This document shows, piece after piece, positions 21,413 through 36,567 of a stretch of 64,000 nucleotides of DNA; position 1 is the first letter of the stretch, and each line of letters starts with the position of its first letter. The notes beneath the pieces were generated by a model. It did not search any database. It saw only the letters and a list, made by a program, of their open reading frames with translations, and had not been told where the DNA came from. Position numbers and translations under genes: made by a program. The DNA is from Salminus brasiliensis (lineage: Eukaryota > Chordata > Actinopteri > Characiformes > Bryconidae). The stretch is taken from positions 2,872,124-2,936,123 of the forward strand of contig NC_132901.1 in NCBI RefSeq assembly GCF_030463535.1, given 5' to 3'.

Positions 21413-24400
21413 CTGTAGACACACACACACACACACACTTATTACTACTCTACTAGAGCCACATTGTAAGGAAACACTAACACACTAAAATCAGGAAAAC
21501 TGGAACTGTCAGATTTTAAGATCACCAACGGCAGAACTCAGAACAGCTAGACCTCCTAGGGGATTCTAGTAGCGTGTCAGTGCAAAGCTAACAGCAACTC
21601 AACATTTCTTGTCTGTTCTAAATGAAACATGGACATTTAAAGCTGGTGGAGGACACACTTGTGAAGCTTGTGGAGGACACACTTGTGAAGGTTGTGGAGG
21701 ACACATTTTATGGCATTTAGCAGACGCTCTTATCCAGAGCGACTTACAAGGTTACTCGTATTACAGAGGTGGGCCAATGTAGTGTTAGGAGTCCTGCCCA
21801 GGGACTCTTATTGGTGTAGCACAGCATAGTCACCCAGACCGGGAATCGAACCCTGGTCTCCCACATGGTGTTGTTGTAACGCAATGGTAGGTGGTGGTGT
21901 TATCTGTTGCGCCACACCAACCACTAGTGGACACACTTGTGAAGCTTGTGAAGGACACACTTGTGAAGCTTGTGAAGGACACACTTGTGAAGCTTGTGAA
22001 GGACACACTTGTGAAGCTTGTGGAGGACACTCCATGCCTGGTTTAAAGTTAGTAACCGACTTTAACATCACAATATTTTATCCTGTACGTTTCAGTTTAA
22101 CAGCGACTATTTCACTAGAGAACATTCATCACTGTTCTTCAAAACTGCCTAAATCCTGGATAGATTATCAGTACTATTCACAGTCAGTGACGTATGAAAA
22201 ACCTCCAGAACACATAGCCCATTTGTTGCCAGTCATAGATGCAAGAAGTCTGTAATACTTCCAGATTTAAAACAAGTGTCATTCTAAACTTAAAAAAAAA
22301 AGAATTGACAGAAAAAGGCTCTAATGGGTTCCCCGCTGACTATAATCTATTAGACATCCGATTGAAGAAGCGCACTCACCGCACAGTCTGAGTGTTGCTG
22401 CTAACAGAGACAACATGGTAAATTCTCTTTGCTGAGACATCAGTGATGTCGTTGTGGCTGAGACTGAAATAAAGCAGACGGTAATTATCACACTGTCCTG
22501 ATTCCTAAAGCATCTCAAACATTCAATCAGACCTTCATCCATATTTACAAAAAACTAAATCACATCATAGAGACACTACAAAAAAAGGTTTGTATGCCCT
22601 ATAAATTAGCCCCTCCCCCCTTTCCACTCACTCCAGTATGCAGGTTTTGTGCAGGTGTGGAAGCAGCAGCTCCAGGCAGTGGTCAGTGATCTGGCAGTGG
22701 CCGAGGTCCAGTTCTGACAGCCCTTCCGAATGTTCCAGAAACAGCGCCAGTGACCTACAGGCCTGCAGGTCCAACCGGGTCTGACTGAGGTCCAGTTCTT
22801 CTCCCAGAGCCAGAGAAAGAGAGGCAGCGCGCCTCACACACTCCAGCTCAGTCCCCACATGGACAAGAGCCAAGAACTGAAGTAGCAGAGCTTTACTGCA
22901 GCTGAGACAGAGATGATATTCACAAATATATACAGTTAGGAAATCAAACACACCTCAAACTGTTCTTCATTCTGATCTTCTCATGTTATAAATTCCATAA
23001 GAGATGTTCTAGACTGTTTCTCCAGTGTGTGTGGAGCTCTGAGTGTGTATCTTACCGAAGTCTGACTGTGTGTAGAACACTAAAGAGCTGCTCCACTGCA
23101 GCCTCCTCCATCTCACAGTCCTGCAGAATGAGCTGAGTGTGTGTGGGGGCTCTCTGGATGACCATGGAGATGACTCTGCAGTCCTTAGTGCTCAGAGTGT
23201 GTGTCTGTGTGTGTTCTGCAAGGTCCATAGCGAAGCTGCAGGATAAGTCCAGTCTGTGCTGCAGAGCAGAGAGCAGAGCAGCTGCTGCCCCCTGCTGGAC
23301 ACTGCAGCAGTGGATCAGCCTCAGTAACAACAGCCTGTCCACACTGAGAACACACACAGTCACAGTCAGAGACAAAAGTGGACATTAAAACACATCATTA
23401 ATCTCAGGAGAGGTTCTCTGATGTTCTAGCAACAACTGGACTGTGAGTCCAAAACAGAACCAAAAGCATTCACTTTTAAGAGCAGACCCATCTGCTGGAT
23501 TATTACTAGTCTGTTCAACAGAGCAACAGCTACAAACCTGAGGTGGGAGACATGGTTGAGTAGAGGCACAATGCTCTCTAGCTCCCCCTCTGGTATGGAG
23601 GCCCACAGCAGGCTGAGAGAGACTGTCCTGCAGTGCTGGAGGGTGAAGCGCAGGGCAGCACAGTGGACAGTGTCCAGCTCTCTGCTGTTCAGGTTGATGC
23701 AGTTCTCTGTTGAACTCAGCAGGCTGGACACACAGTGAGCAGAGCCGGTCTCATAGATCTCTCTGATGATGGAGAGCAGAAAGCTGGAGTTCAGCCTGCG
23801 GAGAACACACAAAATAATACAGGGTAAGATGACATCCTGCACATAATAATTAGGGTTACACATTGGGCCCAGCCTATTCTCTTTACCCATATTCTAATCA
23901 CCTACAACCCTGCAAGCTCTTCACTGGGGTGATCAGGTAGGCAACTCCATTCGTCAAGGTTTTGCTGAATTAAGCCCTGCTGTGGCCTGGTGGCCCAGAC
24001 CAATCACCCTTCACGCTCACGTCACTGACCTTTTATTTAACTTCGACAATCAACCATAGAACCACATTGGCTTACCCGGTGATTAAGGTTGTACCTAGCA
24101 CCACTGGCACCACTAATGCATCCTCAGTGCCACTAATTCCATGTGGAGTTTATAAACAATCTCAACACTTCATCTGCGGTTGGTTGGCAAGAGTTTGGTA
24201 AGAGTAAGGTAAGTCATGTAAGACAGTTGTGCAAAAGGTTCAGAGATCACTGCCTTGCACAAACAAGGAAAAGGATACAATAAGATAGCAAAGGCACTAA
24301 ATGTTCTTCAGGATCCAACTGGAAGCAGAGTTCAAAGTTAAAGGAACACTGGCTTTACTATTTGGATTTGGCAAAAAAAGGATGCCATAACCAGCTGTCA

Positions 24401-27400
24401 CCAGATTAATGAGGTGGCAGATGGTCAAAAAGCAGATTTCTGTTTGCACAGTAAGGCACATACTACACACTGAACAGCTCTACTGACCCAAAAGTAGAAG
24501 AAAAGCTGAAAAGCATGCTAATGTATAAAATACATATGCATTTTTTACTTACATATGAGTAATTTAGTACCTCCTTCTACCAACAGGTTCCATTTTACCA
24601 ATATTCACATCTGCACTTGCTCTCATTACACTGCCCTTTGCTCTTCTTATGTTTCAACATCTCATCTCCAGTGCATGACTAACAACATGTGTCTTCACTG
24701 ACCCACTGCTCCAGGTTTTGCAGAGTTGGAAAGACATGATAAGTAGTTTCCAACAGAAATGTGACACATTTCGCATCTATCGTCCATAACTCCCACTAGG
24801 TGAATCTCTGCTTCTCTACAGTTTCCCATCTGAGGCACAGCCTGTTTTCCTTGTTTTCCTCATGCAGTTGTACACTGTATGTCCTCTACCCCTGCTCGAA
24901 TAAAGCTAGTAACCATGTGCATTCTCTCTGGTGACATGGCCTTGCTGAATGCTTTCCCCTAATCACCCGACCTTAGCCCTGCCCTCCCACTTTGCACCTA
25001 CCCCATTACATCCCTGTGCTCGAACGCCTCCCAGGGATCCACTTTCAGCCTGCTTTTGTCTTCTGACCCTAGCTATAATTTAACTCCTCAACTAAGCTAG
25101 TCAGCAGTAGCTCCAGCACCACTCTCCCAAACCATGCCATACTATTAAGACAACTAACCTTTCATGTACCCTGCAAAAACTCCAGCAGCACTGCTGTGTC
25201 TGAAACCAGTGCAACACACACCATCTCACCACCACCACCACATCAGTGTCACTACAGTGCAGAGAATGACCCACCCTGTTCTGTGGTGGTCAGTCCTGTG
25301 GGGCCCTACTCATTAAAGAACAGGGTGAAAGGAGGATAACAAAGTATGCAGAGAAACAGCTGGACTACAGTCTGGAATGATAGAAGTACACAGGGCTCCT
25401 ATATGGTAAGTGGAGCTGATCGAGGGTCAGGTGCATTACAAACCAGGGGTGGTCATAATATTCTGATATGAATGCGTAATATATAAACAATAATGAGCAC
25501 ATTAAAAATGTTATGAATTTGTTGGTCTAATAGTTGAAAAGCAGCTCCTGCACTGTACTACACTGTACTGGAGTCTGCTCCACCAACAGTGGTATAATTT
25601 GTGATTTTAACGAAATACCTCTCATCACAAAGAATTGTCCTTATCAGACAATAATATAGCCTCTGGTCAAACGCCCTCTAGTGGTCATTCTGCAGATGGA
25701 ATGTAAATCTACTGAATTTTTTAAATGGCATAAAACTTTCACTCTGTCACAGTGCGTTCAAGCCTTTCTGCATTTCTGTGTTTTGTGTTTTTATTGCTAC
25801 ATAAAAGATATACAAGACATGGATTCTTGTGGGGTACTCCTGTGTGTGTTTTGTTTTTCACAAGAAAGTGTGCAAGCTTATTTACAAAAAAACTACAAAA
25901 AAGGATTTGGGGTTTAGAATACAATTGTCAAGTAACTGCAACATCAGTGAAGCATCTCATTATTATTGTGGCTTACAAAATATCTACCTCCAAATATCAA
26001 ATAGAAACAACCAGATACAAACACTGGACATAAATGAACACTGGAGTATGGACTTATTCATGCCAGCTCTAGAACTGGTGTACCATATAAAAGATTTGCA
26101 CATGCCTGTTAATCTACACACTGCCGTACATTCTCTTACCTTCTGAGCTGAACTCGGTCCAGTACAGTGAGAAGTTCTCGGATGTTCTGCTGTTTAATGC
26201 TGCTCTTCCTGACGTCCACAGTTACTGTGTGATACTGCAGGAAATACTGAATCACTTTCCATTGCAGAGAGCAGGAACTCAGGTCTCCACCTACTTTCTG
26301 TAGGAAACTGCGAGTAAACTCCCCCTCCTGAGCTTCATACACCAAGAAAACCAGCTGCAGGAGAGTCTCTTTAGACACCCTACACACACACATTAAATTA
26401 ATAGTTAGATAATGCAATTTATTATTTAGTTAAAAAACACCTTGACTAATGCAATGGAAAAACATGGGAACCTGATGGTGAGATGGTCCTGGAGACACAG
26501 TAGGACAGTGAGAGACTGGGCCTCTATTGTGTGTTCAGTCAGATTGAGACACTGGACATTCCAAACTCTCAGGAGAGAAGCTAAGCTGCTCAGGACTCTG
26601 GACAGTTTATCTCCTGTCCACGTTGTTCTGCTCTGGATGAGTGAAAGTTCCTCAATGGTCACTGGAGCAGGAGCTCTTACTGCTCTCAGAGCTCGCTCCA
26701 CTTTCACCACCATACCAGCACTCAGCCTAAAACATCACAGAGTAGAGAAAAAGGATCAATCCACTGTTTGATAACAGGCCATAATAAACTGTCTATCACC
26801 AGTTTTTAGAGTTTCAGCCCAGTTTAGATGGGGAGGATATTTAAGAAATAAAGATACACACTGTTTACCCTCATGATTGGTTAGAAAACAGCCTACTGCT
26901 GAAGAACGAATCAACTAAATTTTGCACATAATTTGTATTTACTTGAGAGTACGCAGGTGTGTGATGTGTCTGAACAGACATCTGGTTCCTCTGAGAGAGA
27001 TGGCTTGTGGGTTTAGGGTGAGGTTGAGTTTGGAGGCCGAGCGTTGCAGCACTCTCCCCACAGCTCTGCAGCAGGAGGTGGGTAACTTTCCTTCTAGAGA
27101 GAGAGTGAAGTCCAGGGCCTGAAGCAGAAGAGTCATCAGCTCGGTGTCCGTTGCTGACTGTAGTGCTTTACACAGAGACGGGACGAACTGATCAGCATCT
27201 CTGAAACAGAAGGAATATATAAATAAGTAGTAGGTGGTACGGGTCTTAAGCGCTTGCTGTCACACAAAATCAAAACATGTCGAAAATTTACAAAAGAAAC
27301 TTTAAATGGAAGTCAATAATTTTGTAACATTTATTTTGGTCTATGTATCATTCAATTCTTCTGTTTGTGAGCTCTATTGTAAAAATGTAAATCGGTCTGA

Positions 27401-30400
27401 ATAAATAACAGGGTCTAACCTCAGCTGGGAGATGTAGGGCAGACACTGAAGGAAACTCCTCACTTCACTCTCTTCATCTGAGCAGCCCCACAGCTCTACT
27501 GGTTTCTTCACTGATTGGAGTTTCAGCACTTCTAGGAGGAGGGAGCTCTTTCTCTCTGAGAGATCTATGCTCCAGACTGCAGGAGCTGACTGGTAAACTG
27601 GCTGTAATGCTGGAAGAACACTCCTGCCTGTTTCAGTCTCATACTTCTTCACATGTGAGAACAGATCCAGCAGGAAATCACTCTGTTTAGAATAAAAGTC
27701 ATCATTCTCTTCATAAATCTCTCTGTAAGGGAAGGTTGTGTAGCTGCACACAGACGTCAGCAGTTTAGTGAAGTTCTCTCCTGTAGTTGAATCACACTCT
27801 GCTGCTGCAGCAATCAGCTTCACCACAAACTGTTCTGCTTCTCCCCAGTAACCAAAACTGTTAGAATAAAGAGACACAAGACAGACAGAAAGATCAGTAA
27901 TTAAATCTAATATTCTAATATTAATTTCTCTTTTTAATAAATGAATTATGTTTTATCTTCAATCAAACTGATCATCAGTGCAGGATTTCCTCAAGTGCAC
28001 AAACTCTCCATAAATGAGAGAGAGAAAGTTGACACATGTCCAAAACAGAGCTTCTTCCTCCTACCATCACATTCTCTAACACCACCAACTACACAGCAGT
28101 GGGACACACAGAGCTGTGTCTGGACAACACTCAGCTGTGTCCTGCAGCAACAGGATGACTTTAATCAGCACAGAGGAAGAGATGGACTCTGCTGACTTAC
28201 AGCTTTGTAATACAATATGTGCAATAACCTCTCTTTGATTCAAGTTTCTTGCAAATAAAACATACAATAAACTTTAAAACTAAGATGAAATTCATAGAGG
28301 AAATATTTCCATATGTCATCTAATGGGGATCTAGCACACACAAATCATTCTGGTTCATACTGCATTACTGAGAAGTCCAGTTTAGTGAATTATTAAATTG
28401 ATCTGTGATTTTTGAGACTAAGACAGTCTAATGATAATATTACAGCTTACAGTAAGGACAGTGAGATCATCACCAATCAGATCAGTGTGGTCAGGGGTCA
28501 ACAGCTGGATGTGCTGTGGAGATTTTTACTGTTTAAAGAAAAGTGCTTCATACAGAGGCCTTTAGGCTGTACTGTAAGCTGAATGGGCGTCTGAGAAGCC
28601 TGGTCTGAGAGGAGGGGGCGTGCCTAACCAAATAAGGAGGTGTGTCTGACTCCGCCTCTGACCTCTACCGCACAGAATATTACAACATGGTGGACGACTC
28701 TGGCTTCATTTCTATAGAACGGAAAGAAATGGAACCACGTCGTCCAGGTTTCCTATAGTCGCTGGTTTACATTAAAACAACTCTTCTTCCAGTGCCTCTA
28801 ACGTTACCATGACAACGTAGCTTTTTCTTCAGAAAATAGCTGAGGCCTAAACTGACCAGCAGCTCCTCTGTTCCAGACTAGTGCAGCAGCTGATCACTGA
28901 GCTGACTGAACACACAGTGCAGGTCAAACAGGGCTCAAGATATGTATGACAGACGACCCACAGCAGCGTGAGAGAGCTGTACATTATCTGTAGAAATTAC
29001 ACTGTGAGAAACTGTGAAATCTACTCCTGATTCAGACGCTTTATTTCAGTTTATCAGATAATAAACATCTAAATAAAAATAACATTCTTACATCCGTCTT
29101 CCTGAAATGTATTATGATCTATTCTAAAAGAACAATGAATCACTAGTTTATTTTTATTCTGTAATTAAGCATCTAAACTCCAAACAGTCAAAATGAGAAC
29201 CATGGCTGGTCCGGTCTTTCTACTGTTACAGGTTTTTTTCCCATCATGCTCCTGGTGTGTTCAGTAGCTTGTTCATATAGCAGGCAGAGATGTTCCTGTA
29301 GCTGCTTTGCTGCTTCCTGTTTGGTGCTGGTGAGAGCTCACCTACTGGTTATTCACAATGTAAACAGCCTAATTTAAAAGATACAAAACTAAAAACTAGT
29401 GATAATATTAAACATGGCTGATTTATCAGAACATCAAGACGAGACACAGACCGAGTTAGAATCTAGCAAGACTCAGAATTTTTATTCTTACACTGGAAAT
29501 GTGTTTGCGACAGTAAGATGTAGCTGTAAAACAGGTCAAGTCCAAAACTCCAACACTGCTCTGCTACACCCAGCCCACTAGCAGAAGTCTTTTGAGGCTA
29601 AATGCAGAAGCTACTTCAGCAGCAATTCTCGCTCTTATGGATTATGGATCATATGTTTAACATCACTGATCGATTCTCAGGATTCCTAAATTAGATAAAC
29701 ATCAGCTGATCACATATTATGGCTAAAATCAGCTGATCGTCAGTCAATCTTTAGCTCTGTAATCATGTGGATTTCTTGTGGCACAACGTTTACATGCTGT
29801 TACGGCTGTGTCCACATGATCAGTTCTTATGAAACACAACTGTCTCTATTCTTATACAGCAGATCTGCATTAAGATTTAGAAAATTATGTCTTTAAAGAC
29901 TAACAGCAGCAGTAAAACTGTATTACTCACTATTATCATTCAACTTCAGCAATTCATCCATGGTTCATTCGTATGCATCACAGATAAACTACAGTCTCTC
30001 ACACCTCTAATAACAGTGATAAGAAGTGACAGAATTCAGTAAAACTTTGATTTCATATGCACATTTATACTGATCTATTTTTATATCCATGATAAAATGA
30101 GATCAACTAAATGTGTTACAAAACAATCAGAGCCAAGTGGAGCCTTTTTATTCTGACAAATCCATTTACTTACAGAAACTCTGCTAAAAATGAAAAAATA
30201 TATTGATGGCTACCACACAGATTACCAACATGCTCTAAGTTGATTGTATTTGTATTTCACAAATGAGAGCAGGCTTGTTCAGTTAGCTAGCTGTATCTGG
30301 AGCCTCAGGACACTTATTCAGATTGCACAGATGTTAAAGACACACAACTGTGCTCTAAAATGAACAGAAACTTGCTGTATTTAAGTTTGTTTATGTAGAG

Positions 30401-30605
30401 GATTGGATCATTTATTTTAATTAAGATAATCAACAAAATGTCATTTGAACAGGGGTGTCTAAACTTTTGCTTATATATAAAACATTACAAATGGACTGCA
30501 TATAAACACACTGCTATAAAAAAAAACTACATTATAAAGTTTTATCTTTTTTAATCCACTATAATCACCACTCTCCTCAAAAGATATCACAATCACCCAT
30601 CACAC

Positions 30606-30638
<33 letters not shown>

Positions 30639-33600
30639 GGGACAGACAGACAGACAGACAGACAGAGGGACAGAGGGACAGAGGGACAGACACACAGAGG
30701 GACAGACACACAGAGGGACAGACACACAGACAGATCCTGCAGTAAGATCTGACACTCACCTCAGCTGGGAGATGTAGGGCAGACACTGAAGGAAACTCCT
30801 CACTTCACTCTCTTCATCTGAGCAGCCTCTCAGCTCTACTGGTTTCTTCACTGTTTGGAGTTTCAGCACTTCTAGGAGGAGGGAGCTCTTTCTCTCTGAG
30901 AGGTCTATGATCCAGACTGCAGGAGCTGACTGGTAAACTGGCTGTAATGCTGGAAGAACACTCCTGCCTGTTTCAGTCTCATACTTCTTCACATGTGAGA
31001 ACAGATCCAGCAGGAAATCACTCTGAACAGAATAAAAGTCATCATCTTCTTCATGAATCTCTCTGTAAGGGAAGGTTGTGTAGCTGCACACAGACGTCAG
31101 CAGTTTAGTTAAGTTCTCTCCTGTAGTTGAATCACACTCTGCTGCTGCAGCAATCAGCTTCACCACCAACTGGAGAACTGCTTCTTCACAGGAATCAAAA
31201 CTGTTAGAATAAAGAGACACAAGACAGACAGAAAGATCAGTAATTAAATCAGATATTCTAATATTAATTTCTCTTTTTAATTAATTAATTATGTTTTATC
31301 TTCAATCAAATTGATCATCAGTGCAGGATTTCCTCAAGTGGAGACAGTGGTGGCTGGGGACAGTGGTGGCTCAGCGGTTAGAGCGCCGGGTTATCGATAA
31401 CAGGGTTGTGGGTTCGATTCTCGGGCTCCCTTGAGCAAGGCCCTTTACCCTCTCTGGGCGCTGGAGTTGGCTGCCCACCGCTCTGGGTGTGTGTGTGTGT
31501 GTGTGTGTGTGTACTCACTGCCCCTAGCTCACTAGTGTGTGTGTGAGTGTGTGTTCACTACCACAGATGGGTTAAATGCGGAGGACCCATTTCGCTGTAC
31601 AGTGTACAGTGACAAATACGTGCACCTTTACCTTTAAGTGCACAAACTCCCCATAAATGAGAGAGATAGAAAGAAAAATGGATCCACATCGTCCAAGTCG
31701 CTGGTTTACATTAGAGACAACCCTTCTTCACCACGCTTCCAGTGCCTCTAATGTTACCATGGCAACACAGCTTTGCCTTCAGAAAATAGCTGAGGCCTAA
31801 ACTGACAAGCAGCTCCTCTGTTCCAGACTAGTGCAGCAGCTGATCACTGAGCTGACTGAACACACAGTGCAGGTCAAACAGGGCTCAAGATATGTATGAC
31901 AGATGACCCACAGCAGCGTGAGAGAGCTGTACATTATCTGTAGAAATTACACTGTGAGAAACTGTGAAATCTACTCCTGATTCAGACGCTTTATTTCAGT
32001 TTATCAGATAATAAACATCTAAATAAAAATAACATTCTTACATCCGTCTTCCTGAAATGTATTATGATCTATTCTAAAAGAACAATGAATCACTAGTTTA
32101 TTTTTATTCTGTAATTAAGCATCTAAACTCCAAACAGTCAAAATGAGAACCATGGCTGGTCCGGTCTTTCTACTGTTACAGGTTTTTTTCCCATCATGCT
32201 CCTGGTGTGTTCAGTAGCTTGTTCAACTACCAGGCAGAGATGTTCCTGTAGCTGCTTTGCTGCTTCCTGTATGGTGCTGGTGAGAGCTCACCTACTGGTT
32301 ATTCACAATGTAAACAGCCTAATTTAAAAGATACAAAACTAAAAACTAGTGATAATATTAAACATGGCTGATTTAGTCAGAACATCAAGACGAGACACGG
32401 ACCGAGTTAGAATCTAGCAAGACTCAGAATTTTATTCTTACAATGGAAATGTGTCTGCGACAGTGAGATGTAGCTGCAAAACAGGTCAAGTCCAAAACTC
32501 CAACAGTGCTCTGCTACACCCAGCCCACTAGCAGAAGTCTTTTGAGGCTAAATGCAGAAGCTACTTCAGCAGCAATTCTCGCTCTTATGGATTATGGATC
32601 ATATGTTTAACATCACTGATCGACCTTTAGGATTCCCAAGTTAGATAAATATCATGAAATTGAAACACTATTTTTATACAGCAGATCTGCATTAAGATTT
32701 AGACAATTATGTCTTTAAAGACTAACAGCAGCAGTAAAACTGTATTACTCACTATTATCATTCAACTTCAGCAATTCATCCATGGTTCATTCGTATGCAT
32801 CACAGATAAACTACAGTCTCTCACACCTCTAATAACTACTTGCAGAGTCTCTTGTGCTACAAATTCAAACAACATATTGAAGGCTTGGTCTCACAGATTA
32901 TCAATATGCTCTAAGTTGATTGTATTTGTATTTCACAAATGAGAGAAGGCTTGTTCAGTTAGCTAGCTGTATCTGGAGACTCAGGAAACGTATTCAGACT
33001 GCACAGATGTTAAAGACACACAACTGTGCTCAGAAATGAACGGAAACTTGCTGTATTTAAGTTTGTTTCTGTAGAGGATTGGATCATTTATTTTAATTAA
33101 GATAATCAACAAAATGTCAATTGAACAGGGGTGTCTAAACTTTTGCTTATATATAAAACATTGTGGACACACTAAGATACTGCACATAAACACACTGCTA
33201 TAAAAAACTACATTATAAAGTATTTTCCTTTTTAATCCACTATAATCATCACTCTCCTCAAAAGATATCACAATCACTCATCACACACAGACACACAGAC
33301 ACACACAGGGACAGACAGACAGATCCTGCAGTGAGATCTGACACTCACCTCAGCTGGGAGATGTAGGGCAGACACTGAAGGAAACTCCTCACTTCACTCT
33401 CTTCATCTGAGCAGCCTCTCAGCTCTACTGGTTTCTTCACTGTTTGGAGTTTCAGCACTTCTAGGAGGAGGGAGCTCTTTCTCTCTAAGAGGTTTATGCT
33501 CCAGACTGCAGGAACTGACTGGTAAACTGACTGTAATGCTGGAAGAACACTCCTGCCTGTTTCAGTCTCATACTTCTTCACATGTGAGAACAGATTCAGC

Positions 33601-36253
33601 AGTAAATCACTCTGATAAGAATAAAAGTCATAATGCTCTTCATAAATCTCTCTGTAAGGGAAGGATGTGTAGCTGCACACAGACGTCAGCAGTTTAGTGA
33701 AGTTCTCTCCTGTAGTTGAATCACACTCTGCTGCTGCAGCAATCAGCTTCACCACAAACTGGAGATCTACTTCTCCCCAGTAACCAAATCTGTTAAAATA
33801 AAGAGACACAAGACAGACAGAAAGATCAGTAATTAAATCAGATATTCTAATATTAATTTCTCTTTTTAATAAATTATGTTTTATCTTCAATCAAACCGAT
33901 CATCAGTGCAGGATTTCCTCAAGTGCACAAACTCTCCATAAATGAGAGAGAGAGAAAAATGAAACCACGTCGTCCAGGTTTCCTACAGTCGCTGGTTTAC
34001 ATTAAAACAACTCTTCTTCACCACACTTCCAGTGTCTCTAACGTTACCATGAGAACACAGCTTTGCCTTCAGAAAATAGCTGAGGCCTAAACTGACCAGC
34101 AGCTCCTCTGTTCCAGACTAGTGCAGCAGCTGATCACTGAGCTGACTGAACACACAGTGCAGGTCAAACAGGGCTCAAGATATGTATGACAGATGACCCA
34201 CAGCAGCGTGAGAGAGCTGTACATTATCTGTAGAAATTACACTGTGAGAAACTGTGAAATCTACTCCTGATTCAGACGCTTTATTTCAGTTTATCAGATA
34301 ATAAACATCTAAATAAAAATAACATTCTTACATCCGTCTTCCTGAAATGTATTATGATCTATTCTAAAAGAACAATGAATCACTAGTTTATTTTTATTCT
34401 GTAATTAAGCATCTAAACTCCAAACAGTCAAAATGAGAACCATGGCTGGTCCGGTCTTTCTACTGTTACAGGTTTTTTTCCCATCATGCTCCTGGTGTGT
34501 TCAGTAGCTTGTTCAACTACCAGCCAGAGATGTTCCTGTAGCTGCTTTGCTGCTTCCTGTATGGTGCTGGTGAGAGCTCACCTACTGGTTATTCACAATG
34601 TGAACAGCCTAATTTAAAAGATACAAAACTAAAAACTAGTGATAATATTAAACATGGCTGATTTAATCAGAACATCAAGACGAGACACAGACAGAGTTAG
34701 AATCTAGCAAGACTCAGAATTTTATTCTTACACTGGAAATGTGTCTGCGACAGTAAGATGTAGCTGTAAAACAGGTCAAGTCCAAAACTCCAACAGTGCT
34801 CTGCTACACCCAGCCCACTAGCAGAAGTCTTTTGAGGCTAAATGCAGAAGCTACTTCAGCAGCAATTCTCGCTCTTATGGATTATGGATCATATGTTTAA
34901 CATCACTGATCGACTCTCAAGATTCCCAAGTTAGATAAACATCATGAAATTGAAACACTATTTTTATACAGCAGATCTGCATTAAGATTTAGACAATTAT
35001 GTCTTTAAAGACTAACAGCAGCAGTAAAACTGTATTACTCACTATTATCATTCAACTTCAGCAATTCATCCATGATTCATTCATATGCATCACAGATAAA
35101 CTACAGTCTCTCACACCTCTAATAACTACTTGCAGAGTCTCTTGTGCTACAAATTCAAAGAACATATTGAAGGCTTGGTCTCACAGATTACCAACATGCT
35201 CTAAGTTGAATGTATTTGTATTTCACAAATGAGAGCAGGCTTGTTCAGTTAGCTAGCTGTATGTGGAGCCTCAGGACACTTATTCAGACTGCACAGATGT
35301 TAAAGACACACATCTGTGCTCTAAAATGAACAGAAACTTGCTGTATTTAAGTTTGTTTCTGTAGAGGATTGGATCGTTTATTTTAATTAAGATAATCAAC
35401 AAAATGTCATTTGAACAGGGGTGTCTAAACTTTTGCTTATATATAAAACATTGTGGACACACTTTAAGATACTGCACATGAACACACTGCTATAAAAAAC
35501 TACATTATAAAGTATTTTCCTTTTTAATGCACTATAATCATCACTCATCAATAATCATACTCAAAAGATATTACAATCACTCATCACACACAGACAGACA
35601 CACACACACACACACAGACACACACACACACAGACAGACAGACAGACAGATCCTGCAGTAAGATCGGACACTCACCTCAGCTGGGAGATGTAGGGCAGAC
35701 ACTGAAGGAAACTCCTCACTTCACTCTCTTCATCTGACCAGCCTCTCAGCTCTACTGGTTTCTTCTCTGTTTGGAGTTTCAGCACTTCTAGGAGGAGGGA
35801 GCTCTTTCCCTCTGAGAGGTTTATGATCCAGACTGCAGGAGCTGACTGGTAAACTGGCTGTAATGCTGGAAGAACACTCCTGCCTGTTTCAGTCTCATAC
35901 TTCTTCACATGTGAGAACAGATCCAGCAGGAAATCGTCTTCTTCACAGCGAGCACATGAGATCAGTTTCTCTACAGTGGTGTGAATCTCCTCTTTCTGAT
36001 GGAGAGCTGCTTGCAGACACAGATCCAGCAGGAATGACTTCACTCTCTTCCTCCACTCATCACTCTCACCCTGAGCAGATCTGAACCTGCAGAGACAGAC
36101 AACAATTCAAGCAGCTCTGAGAGAAAAGCAGCAGCTCAATGAAAATCTCCTGTAGCTGCATCACTTCTGCTGCTGCAGCTCTAATATTCAGAAGAACCTC
36201 CAGCAGATATTTTCTGTGTTCTCCAACCAACTCAACCAAACACATCAGACCAA

Positions 36254-36316
<63 letters not shown>

Positions 36317-36536
36317 CAAGAAAGCAGCCTCTCAGCTCCACTGCTTTCTTCACTGTTTGGAGATTCAGCACTTCCAGGAAGAGGGAGCTCTTTTTGTCAC
36401 GTCACAGAAAGGGATTGTTAATCAGATCTTTAGCTGTGTGAGATGCTGGGAGCAGGAGATGTCTAAAATGAACAGGACAACGCTAGTCCAGGAGCAGGAT
36501 TGAGAAGCACTGGAAGAAGCACACATGTTTTAAAGC

Positions 36537-36567
<31 letters not shown>

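Larger units (their letters stand above)
27420..35675 (-). repeat. Three tandem exon-plus-intron units of the LRR region
   Basis: Units 27420-30759, 30760-33348 and 33349-35675 share the LRR-like exon and a long intron ('ctgaggcctaaactgaccag' near 28840, 31792 and 34080; 'ctaacagcagcagtaaaact' near 29900, 32720 and 35010). Unit 1 holds extra DNA near 29690-29870 and 30040-30200; unit 2 has a SINE. Each ends in a GACA/CAGA microsatellite. Confidence 0.8.

Noticed and set aside
21884-22255. Cys-rich repetitive frame (HTCEACEG units) as a protein
   Set aside because: It is only the translated 24-bp minisatellite plus SINE DNA, inside a gene B intron and on the opposite strand.
36139-36503. Thr-His repeat frames
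   Set aside because: Translations of a (CA)n microsatellite.
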